From NCBI GenBank assembly GCA_014621425.1, contig JAANBB010000135.1, positions 1-64,000 of the forward strand: DNA of 64,000 bases, in the 5' to 3' direction. Both the position numbers and the translations under genes were made by a program. Shown here piece by piece: positions 21,751 to 33,080 of the stretch (position 1 is its first letter; every line of letters starts with the position of its first letter). Below the pieces are notes generated by a model. The model had not been told where the DNA came from, ran no database searches, and saw only the letters and a list, made by a program, of their open reading frames with translations. This DNA comes from Cylindrodendrum hubeiense. Its lineage: Eukaryota > Ascomycota > Sordariomycetes > Hypocreales > Nectriaceae.

Positions 21751-22740
21751 ACCGCTGTTGCAAAGAGTGACAGAATCGTGTGTATATCATGCTTTTTGCA
21801 TGTTTATATAGAAATGAAATGAAGTTTTACCACTTGATGCATTTACAATGTGTCTTTTATCTTCGTCTTCTAAGGCGTGGCGGCGTCTTTGTCGACAGTG
21901 GAGCTGCCACAACAACCATGTCTTTGGCGAGATGAATAACTATTTTGACTCACTCTCCGGTCTTCTGAGCCGATTGGGATTGAGCAATGTGGAACTGAGT
22001 GTGCCTTCCATCAGCCAGAGCTGGTAGATCATCGTTCATGTACGTCAGGGCGAGCGCTTTTGTGTTGCAGCGTAGATAGGTCCCAGGAGCAATGATTAAA
22101 CAAATAACAAACAGTCCAGCTTGTGCTGGTGGTGTATCCCCATTTCCAAGACATTTTACCAATCCAGCATGATTAAGAAGACACATTTGTGAGCGTAGCC
22201 GCTTCTGAGACCGAACACAGAAGCGACGGGCCGGGAGGGTTTAGCGTCGGATCGGTAGTCGGGGCCAGAGAAAACCGAGATTGATACACCGTGCTCTTTA
22301 CCCCATAATTTAGTACTTGTGTTCGCCCCACACATTAACCAGCGGGTACAAGTAGTAGGCTAGTCCCCCAGAGTGCCACGATTGTCAATTGTGCCTTCTC
22401 ACACCCGCCTCACTAGAAGCCTGATAGTATTTCTGGCATCAGCAGCGTATCTCAGGTAAGTATCCTGCTATTCCTGGTCATCAATGGCAACGAGAACCCT
22501 CGCGAAGACGGCGGGCACTCGTCACTGCATAGCACGGCGCTTAATACGTTGGTTTCCCTCATTACCATCCTCATCTCGTTGATCCTGGCGCTGAACAAAG
22601 ACCCAGGTTTTCAAGGTACCATATTTCCATTGGCAACATCTCCTACAGCGCTTGATACAAACGCACCGTCTCCTCATCTAAGCAGACAACGTCCATCAAG
22701 TTTCGCAGCTTTCAGTTCCACGACACAAGTTCGCAGCAAC
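21751..22740. other. Intergenic; no gene recognised
   Basis: This is 990 bp between tandem genes. An open frame continues upstream of the DUF924 start (22549-22740), but it has no ATG of its own and no similarity, so it is treated as 5' leader. Confidence 0.5.
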
Positions 22741-23594
22741 ATGGCTTCCCAGGAGCACAAAAACTGGGGACTCCTCGAGCAGCACCTAACGCCGGCCCTC
22801 TTCAAAGACCTTCGAGAGTTCTGGTACGAGCATCTTGAGAAGGAGGAGGACTTTATCATGCCGACGGCTGAGCATAGCCGGCGGTGGTATATGGGTGGGA
22901 AAGAACTCGACGATATCTGTTTGTAAGTGGCATTCTACTTGCACAATCCAGGAATGGAACCACGTTTCTCACGTTTTTATTTAGGAACCGTTTCGCCCCT
23001 GCGCTTGAAGCAATCCGCGAATCTGGAGCCACGACGGGTGCTGACGTGCTGAAAGCTGCTCAGCCACGCGAACCTCTTGATTGGCTGAGTCTTATGATTT
23101 TACTTGATCAGATTCCGCGTAACTGCTACCGAGGCGAGCAATCGAAGATTGTATTCGGGTTTTTTGATCCCATCGCACAGCAGGTGTCCCTGAAAGCCAT
23201 TGAACAAGGCTTGCCGGACCAGAACCCTCAGATCCGGTGGCATTTGGCCTACCGCACCTGGTTCTACATGCCTCTCATGCACTCAGAGTCACTTTCTGCT
23301 CACGACAAGGCGGTTGAAGAGTACGCCCTGCTCGAGAAAGATGTCCTATCGCTTACCGAAGGACTGGGTTCTCCGGAAGCGGACGACGTGGAGAAGAGGG
23401 CGAGGGAGGTTATCCAGCGCAATGTGGAGGCGGCCAAGGGCACGGCAAAGACCAATGTCGCATTTGAGAAAAAGCACCGTGATATTATTCAGCAGTTCGG
23501 ACGGTATCCGCACCGTAACAAGGCGATGGGTCGTGAGCCGACGGCAGCTGAGACGGAGTATCTCGAGAACGGAGGTGAGACCTTTGGCGGATAA
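22741..23594 (+). CDS. DUF924 family protein
   Basis: This is a conserved TPR-like all-helical protein found in bacteria and fungi; its biochemical function is not established. Exons 22741-22922 and 22985-23594 (intron gtaagt..tttag) give 263 residues. Family hallmarks are LREFWYEHL near the N-terminus, and WLSLMILLDQIPRNCYRG, corresponding to the conserved LLDQFPRNxYRG. MPLMHSESL and the C-terminal FGRYPHRNKAMGREPTAAE complete the family pattern. The start at 22741 (MASQEH) is the first ATG of the frame. The sequence before it is open but lacks an ATG. No targeting signal is evident from this start. Confidence 0.9.
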
Positions 23595-25204
23595 GCCTTG
23601 CTTCTAAACTACAGGATCGCACTTGCACAAGAAACTCAAGTCAATTAGGCCATAGAGATATGCTTTAAAGTAGAGAGATATCTTCAAATAAAGCAATGTT
23701 AAGAAATTATCCACTACATTAGCGCGTGGTTTGATTTATTAGGTTGAATCAACGTCGTGTTCTAGCTAAAATATAGGAAGAGTAAAGAAGTAGTTGTTCG
23801 GAAGTGGGGATGGGGGTGACTGACTTGTCTTAGCAATGATGGCGTCGGATCAATCTCTGGCGCTCCATGACTTAAGGCACACACGCCTTGACTTGTAGGA
23901 TGACAAATTCCCAAGTCACATACCTCACAATTTGGTTACGGCTCGGCATGTTAAAAAATAATATATAAGCTGACGTGGCTATGGAGGGAAAATAAAGATA
24001 ACGCATGACCACCAATTGATGGGACATAACGGCTCACTCAAAAGATATTATTCGTGACCTTAAACCCCGTCTGTATGTAAACCAACGGAAGAGTATTTAC
24101 GAGGAGAAGCTCAGAGGCTCAATATTGACGAAATACATGGAAAATGACTAGTCACAGCTATTCAGGAGGTATTTAATGAGTCTTAACAGCATTGGTGAGT
24201 ATATTAGAGTATTTGGAGGTTGCTACTGTCCTGATGTGAAAGATTGCCGACAAGAATACACAACTGACCATGTAAGAAAAGCGAGAGGGAGTTGACAGAA
24301 GGATGCATGAGGGGATTTTTTATCGGTCCGATTATTATTTTCAGAACTTGATTACTCATTTAATTCGCCCTGAATTGCCTTGTGTGCAGCGAGCTGGCCG
24401 TACAATGTTCGTGGCGAGTGAATGGAGGGATTCTATAGGGCGAGGGTGTGATTGGGGCCAGAGCCCAGAATATCGATTAACGTCCAATTACACTACGTTA
24501 GTAATTGCATTCGATTCATAGTAATAATAGATTAGATGGTGGCTATGAAAAGGGAGCAAGGCGTAGGGCTTCCAGGGTGACGCGGACGTACCCAGAGTGG
24601 CCCAGCCTCAAGGCAACACAAAATCAGGCACCCAATTAGGAAGCCGGCTTCATGAGCGGCCCCCAACATCGCATGCGAGTTCCCTGGTTTTATGGTCACA
24701 CTGGTAGCATATATCTTGCGGCTGTGATGCGGTGGCGCAATTCTTCTCGCAATGGTGTCCTCCAGCCTCCACTCCATGTAAGATAAGGAGCGAAACCGAG
24801 GAAACCGAGGGAATGACGTATCAAACCCAGTATAGATGTAGCCGACAATGCGACATGATGCAAGGATTGCTGATGTAAGATACGCACAGCCTGATCACAT
24901 ATTCAAAGATAAGAAGCCAGACAGTCAAACATTCCGCCGACATGGCAGACAATTCACCATTTGCTTCTTCACAGTTTCTTGCGAGCAGGTGAAGAGTAAA
25001 TCGGCCTAGAGTCTCGACCGGTCAATAAAACAATATCCTCATTGTTTCCACTGTCTTCAACCCTCGCCCAATGCTCGACGAAGTATACCGAACGTCCTGA
25101 ATTACCACATCTCTATCAGGGGAAGCGCAAATTTGGCGCGCGATTTGCTGCTGAGCACGTCAAAGGTTTCTCTAAGAGGCTATTATTTACGCGCAAACAC
25201 TACG
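23595..25204. other. Intergenic, 1.6 kb; no gene recognised
   Basis: This stretch is AT-rich between about 23640 and 24550. Frames of 60-80 codons occur on both strands but show neither family resemblance nor splice structure. The last 250 bp before 25205 remain open in frame with the next gene and could hold an unrecognised upstream exon. Confidence 0.45.
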
Positions 25205-27183
25205 ATGCCGGAGCCAGACGTGGAAATCGGAATTTACTTCCTAGTGACAGAAAATGACCGAAATGCCCACCTAAACACTATATTCGGTCCCTATGAATAT
25301 TTATCATATACGGAATCCATTCTGGAAGCAACTCTACTGTATCCATGGTCCAGATTGGACGATGCCAACCGCTATGGGTGGTACAATTACATGCAACCCA
25401 TTCCTTTGTTTTCTGACCGATGCGGCCAGAATGGGACTTCTATATTAGATTGTGAGAAGACCTGTGGCGACAAACGCACCCTCTTCGAGTCGTGGGAAAC
25501 GACGTGGACCTGCTTAGCGCTTGCAGCTCTGTCCATCTCGAAAGCCGCGTTTCCTACAATTAACGGGTCAAGCTACGAATTCGTCGATCCTTACAACAGG
25601 TCAAATCACATTTCAGATATATCAAACTTCGATGGTAAGGGGGTCCTCAAAGCCGCATTTTCGTGTGCAGGCGCGAGCTGTCAGGCGGGCGACATGGGCA
25701 ACTGCTCAGCTCCGTCTACTCTACCAGCAACGAATTTTTCGCAGGTCCCGAACATCGATACATGGCTTCAATTGAATGACCTGTACGGTAATCTATCTCT
25801 GGTGTGCGATGACTTGCCAATGAAATCCAATGTTGATATTGCTGGTCCTGGTGTAGGGTTCTGTCCGATTGAGTTAGAGGTCAGTGTTGGCTAATTTGCA
25901 TCTAGGTAATCATCTCGTACGTCATTCAAAGCGCCCTTGCACTACTAGGATGGGCCCTGGTTTGGATTTTCCGACTTTCTAAATCTGTCAATCAAACACG
26001 AAGGCGTGAGAGAGGCACTCCTACTGGCCTGTATCGGATATTTATGGCACCTCTCGAAAGGATTGGCAAACACCACATAGGAGACGCCACCAAAACATTC
26101 GTCGTGGAGTTTCACGAGGCACAATGCTTTTTCATCTTCGCAATACAAGCTTCTATTCTATGTGCCAATTCGCAGCCGGCAGCATTCAGCAGTGTGGATA
26201 ATTGGCCAACTATGATCCTCAATCGCAGTATTGTCCGCACTCTCGCGGGCATTGGGGCGTGGCCCGTCATTCTCGCACAGCTAACTCTCATCCATGCCAG
26301 AAAGACCTCCACCTATTCCTTCGTACTATCAACAGCCACAATTTTAATTGCTGGTATTACGGCAGTGCAGGGGCTAAATGTGAGCCCGGAACAAGCCTAC
26401 GAAAAGTTCAAGGGCCAAAACAAACTAGACGAGTGCGGTGGCAACACATCACTCCGGACATTCTGTGTCGGAGACTGGGTGTATTTTCGTGAAAACTACT
26501 ACAGTTTTGACGCTTACATGCTATCGTCAGACAATATTCTCTCTTTTCTCACTGTCATTGGTATTTTGTGGATGCTGAAGATCGCCCAGCACGCACATTG
26601 GGTCAAACAAAGCCGATGGTTTCCAAAAAGCCCAAAGCCTTTGTCAAAATTCCAGCGGAAACTACTTTCCCTGGCCAAAAGGATATTTGGCATATTAATC
26701 ACTGCTATTCTAATTTTGGGGGAGGTTTGGGTTCTTGTGTGCATTGGCTATAGTCTTCACAGAATTCGGTATCTGCTTCGTGATCTCATATCGCAATCAT
26801 CAACGGGATCTTGGGGAATAGGTCAAATCATCGCCATGCTGGTATGGATGCCGGTCATTGCCAAATACGCCTATTTAATCCTTTGTAAGTGCCTTCACCC
26901 TTATCTTTTCTTACATATAATCAGCTACCCGGTTGATAAATGTGAATCGACCTTTTGGACTGATATTTGCCCTCTCACAGGCGGAATCGAGAAAGGGTTC
27001 ATGGTTCGACTCTCAGACGCTTTCGTCATCACCAAAAGGACAGATTCGATGATTTTACAAGTCGACGAGAATACAGCGGAGACATACTCGGCCCCTAGGA
27101 CAGAGGATGCAGATGACTACCCCCTTACAACTTTACTGCCTATGGATAATCATGTGGCTGTGCAGATACGAGAAATAACATAG
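25205..27183 (+). CDS. Fungal multi-pass membrane protein with Cys-rich extracellular domain
   Basis: I do not recognise a named family beyond conserved fungal hypothetical membrane proteins. Exons 25205-25852, 25906-26884 and 26981-27183 (introns gtaggg..tctag and gtaagt..cacag) would give about 609 residues. The first third is hydrophilic with paired Cys (SDRCGQNG, DCEKTCGDK, SCAGASCQAGDMGNCS, LVCDDLP) and several N-x-S/T sites, which suggests a disulfide-bonded luminal or extracellular domain. After the IAGPGVI junction come hydrophobic segments, for example YVIQSALALLGWALVWIF, AQCFFIFAIQASILC, FVLSTATILIAGITAV, ILSFLTVIGILWML, ITAILILGEVWVLVCI and GQIIAMLVWMPVIA. An acidic cytosolic tail follows. 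The first intron boundary was chosen because it gives 53 bp and restores a Gly-Val-Ile-Ile helix start. The second intron is 96 bp and could be retained in frame. The N-terminus is uncertain. Confidence 0.7.
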
Positions 27184-27651
27184 AGTTGTGTACATTTTGA
27201 GATTTTTGTTAGACGGAATAGATTATATGGATAGATGTCAGACACTTAGGTCTGGCAAATCACAGCAGATGTGGAGTCTCGGCCAGACACGTCAAGTCAA
27301 ACCCTCCGGGGCCCACCCGGAGCTTGCCCGGGAAACCGCCAGGACCGATATCGCACCCTCTTCTTCCTCTTAGTTAGTAAAAGAAGCCTGCTGTAAGACC
27401 CTTAGATATAAAATAAATCAAGAGCTTCCATCATTGCCAGCTGCATCTGTCAAGCTTCTTTCTGCCTGATACTTTTAATGGATTTCGCATCGTCGCATTT
27501 GAGGCGGCGTAGTCTGCATGTCCAGCACCCCGCAAATGTCTAGGTGCTCATCTTGCCTGGGGTGAGAGACATTGCACATTACGGAACTGCTATAAACTTA
27601 AATGCGCCATGTGGTAATTGAGCTCGGAAGAAGAGAGATAACATGCCAGAT
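27184..27651. other. Intergenic; no gene recognised
   Basis: This is the 3' flank of the membrane-protein gene. A GC-rich patch lies at about 27290-27350 (containing ggcccacccggagcttgccc). No conserved frame was found. Confidence 0.45.
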
Positions 27652-27993
27652 TCAGGGACCACGCACTATTACCCCGAGCAAGGAATGATAAAGCACATTG
27701 CCGTCTCCATAACAAGGGGAACCAGCGAGCTTGGGATGCTGAGAAAGCCACGATAAGGTGCGCACACACTGCAACATCTGATATGTATCGTCCAGAATTG
27801 GCGTCTTAACACCGTGTTCACGTGGTGAATTTCCCAAAATAACCTCCACCACCATCAGGTTTCCCTTATTCGCATCAACCAACATACTCAGTCTGAATAA
27901 CAGCTCAATTGCCATTGTATCGGTCATTTCAACTACAATATTGGCGAGGAGGTGGTAGCCATCCACGCGAGCAATCGACGCCATTTCCTCCAT
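27652..27993 (-). CDS. Hypothetical small open reading frame, possibly a gene fragment
   Basis: This is an uninterrupted ATG-initiated frame of 113 codons with ordinary amino-acid composition (for example ARVDGYHLLANIVVEM and FRLSMLVDANKGNLMVVEV). A splice acceptor-like tacag lies just upstream of the ATG, at about 28008 on the minus strand, so this could be the last exon of a longer, mostly lost gene. I recognise no family. It may equally be a chance frame. Confidence 0.2.
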   Translation of the reverse strand: MEEMASIARVDGYHLLANIVVEMTDTMAIELLFRLSMLVDANKGNLMVVEVILGNSPREHGVKTPILDDTYQMLQCVRTLSWLSQHPKLAGSPCYGDGNVLYHSLLGVIVRGP

Positions 27994-29408
27994 TAGCGAA
28001 TGAGGCTGTACTAGACTCCGGAACGGCGAATTGCATCGCTATCGAGCTACACAATGGCACACATCTAAAGTTCTTGGTTATTATGTGAAAGGTGATACCC
28101 ATTATCTACTACTTGAGGGATTGAAGATGGGTTCCAAAGCACTTTGCTGCGTCGCTTTTAGTCAGTATCATCCACTACCATGCAATCCGCAGCTGTCGAG
28201 TTTTAAGTAGAGGCAAACTCCTCTGCTTCGCTCTCTTAGCCTTGGGATCTAATGCCGGGTTGTGAAATGCGCCCAGCGCTATATCATCGTGATCGATATG
28301 GGTTACGGATCCATTGCGTTAGTGTTGATGAAGCTGACTTCCGAGAGAACGATGGATTAGGGGAACGCATCAATCAGAGGCTGCTCGCAGGGGGGCTTGA
28401 GCACGGCTGCGGGCGAAATTAGATTTATCCAGCGCGACGCAAGCCATTCTCATGTGCCCACTCCTCCAGTGTCCACGACGATAGCGCAGAGCTTTCAATC
28501 TTCGACCATGATGAGTCAAAATATTACGACATGTCGACCAATGCAGTAGAATGTTTTACGTGTCACAGCTAGTTCGTAACGAAATTAGGAGGATATTTGC
28601 CGAGGTTCATGGTCATTGTCCGTCTTCAAAAGGGGCAACCTGCACAAAGCGAGATCCACTGGAGCACTTTGGCCTTCCCCAAAAGGGCATCTGCTTTGAG
28701 CTAACGGGTGAAGTTGGAGTTAAGACACCCGATTGGACTGGGGTTACCTGCCCCTCTCTGCTTTCTCGGTCGTCGCCGTGAAGAGTTTCCATCGGCTCCT
28801 GTTCCCGAAGGTGTTGCTGCAGGATACCAAGACACTGCCACGACAGCCGGCATTAAAGAGGAATTGGCTGCCAAAAAAGAAAAGAAAGAAAGAAAAACGG
28901 CCAAGACACGTTGATGGCTACAGTGACAGGTCTAGTTCTGATACGATATCCCTCAGACTTGCCTGATGCATCGTCGCTTTATGCATACGGACTTGCTACA
29001 TTAAGCATAATGCGATGAAATTGGTGGTCTGAGAGATGAACAGCTGTCGGCTTTCCCTCCAATGATGGTATAGGTGTCGGTATTTTAGGTGGAGATGCGA
29101 TACAGATGAAGCCACCTTCAGCGACCTTCCGACCTCCCTTCTGAGACGGAGGGGTGGTGCCGGTCAGCTACGAACCTGGTTCCTGAGGTCAGCAAAAGTA
29201 AGCACTAGACCAAGCCCTCTGTGGCTAAGAGCCTAGAATACGGTTTTGGGCATCTCTAACATCCTTGAGATATGATACAACGTGTGGCAGCATTCGTGGC
29301 ATTCGTCATCTACTCCTCACTCAACCTCTGCAAGTCTTAATGCTGTAGAAATAAGTGATTAAAATATTGAGAGCTCACTAAGAGTTTTTTTGTACGAGGT
29401 ATTTAGAT
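27994..29408. other. Intergenic, 1.4 kb; no gene recognised
   Basis: No convincing gene is present. A purine-rich AAAG/GAAA tract lies at about 28866-28905. Short frames on both strands around 28550-28960 are not supported by similarity. Confidence 0.45.
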
Positions 29409-31136
29409 CTAGATGGGGCCTTTGTTGTCCCTGAAAACCTCATCATACCAATGTTTCTTTGAGTCTTTGGTCTCGTTTTCGTACCGACATATGGCATCAA
29501 ATTCTATCTCATCGAATCCCGTCTTGACTGTATCCCGACTGAACGCTCTTGGTTTTCTCTTCTCTTCGTCGGATTTGGGCGCAAAGTACTTCAAGTGGCC
29601 GCCATTATGGGCTGGCAGGCTTGCAAGGGGCCTCAACTTGCCTGGTTTCAAGTGCAGTTCGAGCAATTGTCGAAGATGCGGAAAGTACCACGTCTGATCC
29701 CACCACCAGATTCGCCGTTCTTTGACACCATCTTTCCACGCGTTGTGGTGCAAAACCACAGGGACAGCAGTTGTAAAAAAGTCCGCGTATAGGGCCATCT
29801 CGCCCCAATCGGCGCCTGGAAGAATATCCGCGAGCGGGTTATACGTGTCGACCAAATCCTCTGGGACGCCGAGGAGATGGACGTGTGAGATGCCCAATGC
29901 GAATGAGTGTTGTGCGATCGTAGACTTGTTGTTGAGTGATATAAAGCGGCCGTCGTTTTCCGCGTAGACTGTCGGTATGAAGAGGTTTTGCGTATAATCG
30001 AGACCAACATGGAATTCGCCATCCCTTTGCATGAATGCTGCAGCTTCTGTGTTGGGAAATCTTCCCATGAAATCCCGCCGCCATTGTCGCCACACCTCTT
30101 GTTCGCCGAAAATCTCGGCAAAGATCCCCTGGTCTCCCGGAAATGGCAAACCTTCAGCAAGTCCCTTCTCTAATCTCTCTTTCACCCTGCGGAAGTACCG
30201 CTTCATGTCCACAGCTGGCCCCATAAAGCTCCCGCTGTTCATATAACGCGGCCGGATGTTATCGTAGTATGTGGCTTCGGTGTCGGTTTTCTCGCCGTAT
30301 GCATCGGGTCGGAGATCGCTCTCAGGTAGAGCCTCGCAATGAAGATTCGACCCTTCTTCGCTTGTGGGTAAACATCGTTTCTGGGCGGATACAACAATCG
30401 TCTGCTTCATAGGGATGTCATCGGCAACACCCCACTGTGCTGCTAGTCGATCGTTTGCCCTTTTGTTGCTCTCGTGGTATCGATGTAGCAGTATATTCGG
30501 GGGTAGCTGAAACCAGGCGTCGTAAGCATCTAGGATTAGAACTAAGTCATCCTCGCCCAACTTATCCCCTTCATTAGCATCCGGAAGTGTAACTCTATCC
30601 AAGTACTCCAAGGTGCCGGATATCTTGCCCAAATAAGGGGCCCAAAACCCGCCTTCCGCTTTGTAGGACTTCTCTCCCCAATTGACAACAACTGGACTTG
30701 GATATCCCAGTGCAATAGCACTAGAGATGAGCTTGCACAAGTCTGGATTTGGGTTATCCGCAGGAATGACAACGACGAATCGTCGCTGTCCCTTCACCAG
30801 TTCTTGTTCATCGGAGAAAGCTATTTCGGAAAGCGGGCCGCTGGCTGCCTTCAAAAGCCTTGATTCGGGGATCTATGCCACGACTCAACGTGAGTAAAAG
30901 ATGCTCGCTAATAAAGATTTGATTGTAGTGCAAGAACTTACATCAACTGCAGCATAGAATGTTGCGTAGAAATAAATGGCAATAGCAATAGCCAACAGAA
31001 AGAGGAATGCTCGTTGAAGCAGCCTCATCACTGTACGTGTACACATTGGCCAAGGTTCCGGTAACTTGTCTTTCTGAATGTCAAGATTGTCATCAGGAGA
31101 CGGAGACCAGGACAGTAGTTGGTAGCTCCAAGACAT
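29409..31136 (-). CDS. Type II membrane glycosyltransferase-like protein (PLOD-type GT fold)
   Basis: This is probably a Golgi/ER-lumen glycosyltransferase. Exons 31136-30942 and 30872-29409 (intron gtaagt..catag) give 552 residues. The first exon encodes a short cytosolic tail and one signal-anchor helix (LLQRAFLFLLAIAIAIYFYA at about residues 40-60). The lumenal part begins in exon two. It has RRFVVVIPADN and PVVVNWG (nucleotide-sugar fold strands), then DDLVLILDAYDAWFQLPP with a D-x-x-D metal/nucleotide motif. YMNSGSFMGPAVDMKRYFRR and FPGDQGIFAEIFGE follow the pattern of PLOD and related GT enzymes (N-S-G then D-Q). A late FFTTAVPVVLHHNAWKDG provides the His-Asn cluster. The acceptor substrate is unknown. 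It is a lone gene with a 1.9-kb upstream gap. The family assignment is by motif order only. Confidence 0.75.
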
Positions 31137-33080
31137 TTTGTGTCTCAACAAGGGGGTCCGTCCTGTGGATTTAGCGTATGCTCGTATTGAAGTGAAAATT
31201 CATATCATTGTAGGAGAAGAAACGGCAGCCGGGTTATATAGTGAGCTGTCCGAATACCCATCGAGAGATGCACATTACACCAACCAGAGTACAGCCACGT
31301 AAGCTACCCCTTTCCCTGTGGCTCAACTTTCTGGCCTCTGTAAGGGCAATTCAGTTCTATATCGGAGTTTCAGCTGTGTCAGTGTATTATATGCACTGAT
31401 TCAAGACGACGCCATGGCGTTTTGCCACATCGGATCTGATGATCTGCTGGGGCCCCCTTGTAACCGTCAACGCCATTCATCTTCGTGAAATGACTCGCCG
31501 CAAGAATCTTACGCTAAGAAGCCTTGAGCCATTTTTGACACATCATGGACATGATTTCAAAGCATCTCAAGGCAACTGCTCGAGTGAAGATTTGGCGTGT
31601 ATTACGCTCGTAGCCTTGGGTAGCAACGAGGGGGGTGAGCAAGGATGAAATCCCGTCAGCGGAAGGGTTGGCAGGCCCAGGAAACTCGACACATGATCCC
31701 CCAGATCACTAAGATATCTCACACTCGGCTGCCGTAGCCTCGCTGAGGCCCAAACCCACGGCCCTTCCATTGTTGTCTACGTTGGGAGCTGCGCTGATCG
31801 CAAGGCGAAGGCGTGGGCCTAGGCGTAGGCTTTAGTCGATGATCATAACAATGAATTCTATCATTTTAAACACGACGCCACTACAGGTCCTTGGTTCCTG
31901 GGATCGTGAGCATTCACGGCAGTCGCCGACTGCCAGACGTGGCTCCAGTGCGGGTGTGGAGAATACGAGTCGGAAGATTATATTCCTATAGGTAGGTCCG
32001 CGTCAATTTGATTGACTTCCTCTGTGACCAGAAATTGCCGGTAGCTCGGCCACTTCCCGATATGGATGGGTTGGTCTGAGCGCCTAGTTCTCGGTCTTGG
32101 ATTGACTGCCACAGCTCGGACTACCACAGCTCGGACTGCCACAGCTCGGACTGCCACAGCTCGGACTACCGGCGATTTCCTCTTCGGTACAGATCATTCC
32201 ATATCGATCCGTTTTCTTTTCACCGCTCTCAAATGTGAAATAAATGATGCCAATACGTCATCTACTTTATCCAACAAAGAGCAGTGAACAGATTCAGATG
32301 ATAAACATCACTAGATGCCATGAGTTCGAAGGAGTTTGTCAATGGCAGACCCAAAATAGATTCTACAAAACTGGGAAACATGCAGCAGACAGCTGAAAGA
32401 CAGTCAGATTTAGCTCGTCATATGGATCTAAGTAAACGATGTGTTCTTTAGCTTCGTCGATGTTTTTCAGCCTTCAGGTATCAATCACTGTCGCCACAGT
32501 CCAAGCAATATTTATCAACTTGACCTCTCAGAGCTTGAATACATTGTCAGATCGAGTCAATGGCGGTTTTGATGGTTTAAACCGTCCATCTACACGTGGG
32601 ACAATGCTACACAGGGGATTGGATGCAAATTGATCCTCAATGGATGAACGATTGAAGCCCGAGTGGTCAGATTGGGTGCGTTGTAGTCACACGGGACAAC
32701 GCCACCCGGCACACCATCAACTCGTGTTAAAGCAGCACCAGTCCAGGTTCACGCACAAGAGGAAACAGCCATATCCTAAATCTTCCCCTGCGGCATTTAT
32801 TTTTCAACAGCAGGCCATTCTTCTTCCAGGCTATAGCGCTGCCTAATGAGAAAAGGGGCAGCTTTCAGGTCATGTCGTCATGGGAGACGGCCGTTCTTGA
32901 GAATGTCTGCCTGCCCTGCTACCTCTCGAAAATGGTTCAACTCGTTCTTGACATTCATACACAAAGGAAGATTTAAATTCAAAATAAGAGAGTACTTTCT
33001 GGCTAGGTAGTGTGCCAGGTATCATAGCCAAGTGATCATATTAAAATTCCGGTAGCACCCCAACAAGGAGGGCGTGACGG
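31137..33080. other. Intergenic, 1.9 kb; one minisatellite
   Basis: This is the promoter side of the glycosyltransferase gene and the 3' side of the F-box gene. A 15-bp tandem repeat is at 32107-32168. No conserved gene was found. Confidence 0.5.
32107..32168 (+). repeat. 15-bp tandem repeat, about four copies
   Basis: The unit tgccacagctcggac is repeated four times with single-base changes (tgcc/tacc). Three units code in one frame for the five-residue repeat TATAR. It is a short minisatellite with no known role. Confidence 0.85.

Noticed and set aside
22549..22740. N-terminal extension of the DUF924 protein with a hydrophobic start
   Set aside because: The frame there opens with TTG, not ATG, and the extension is not family-like. 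The first ATG at 22741 gives a normal DUF924 protein.
25880..25905. 26-bp intron (gtcagt..tctag) in the 25.2-kb membrane protein
   Set aside because: Too short for a fungal intron. The 53-bp alternative from gtaggg at 25853 uses the same acceptor and gives a better protein.
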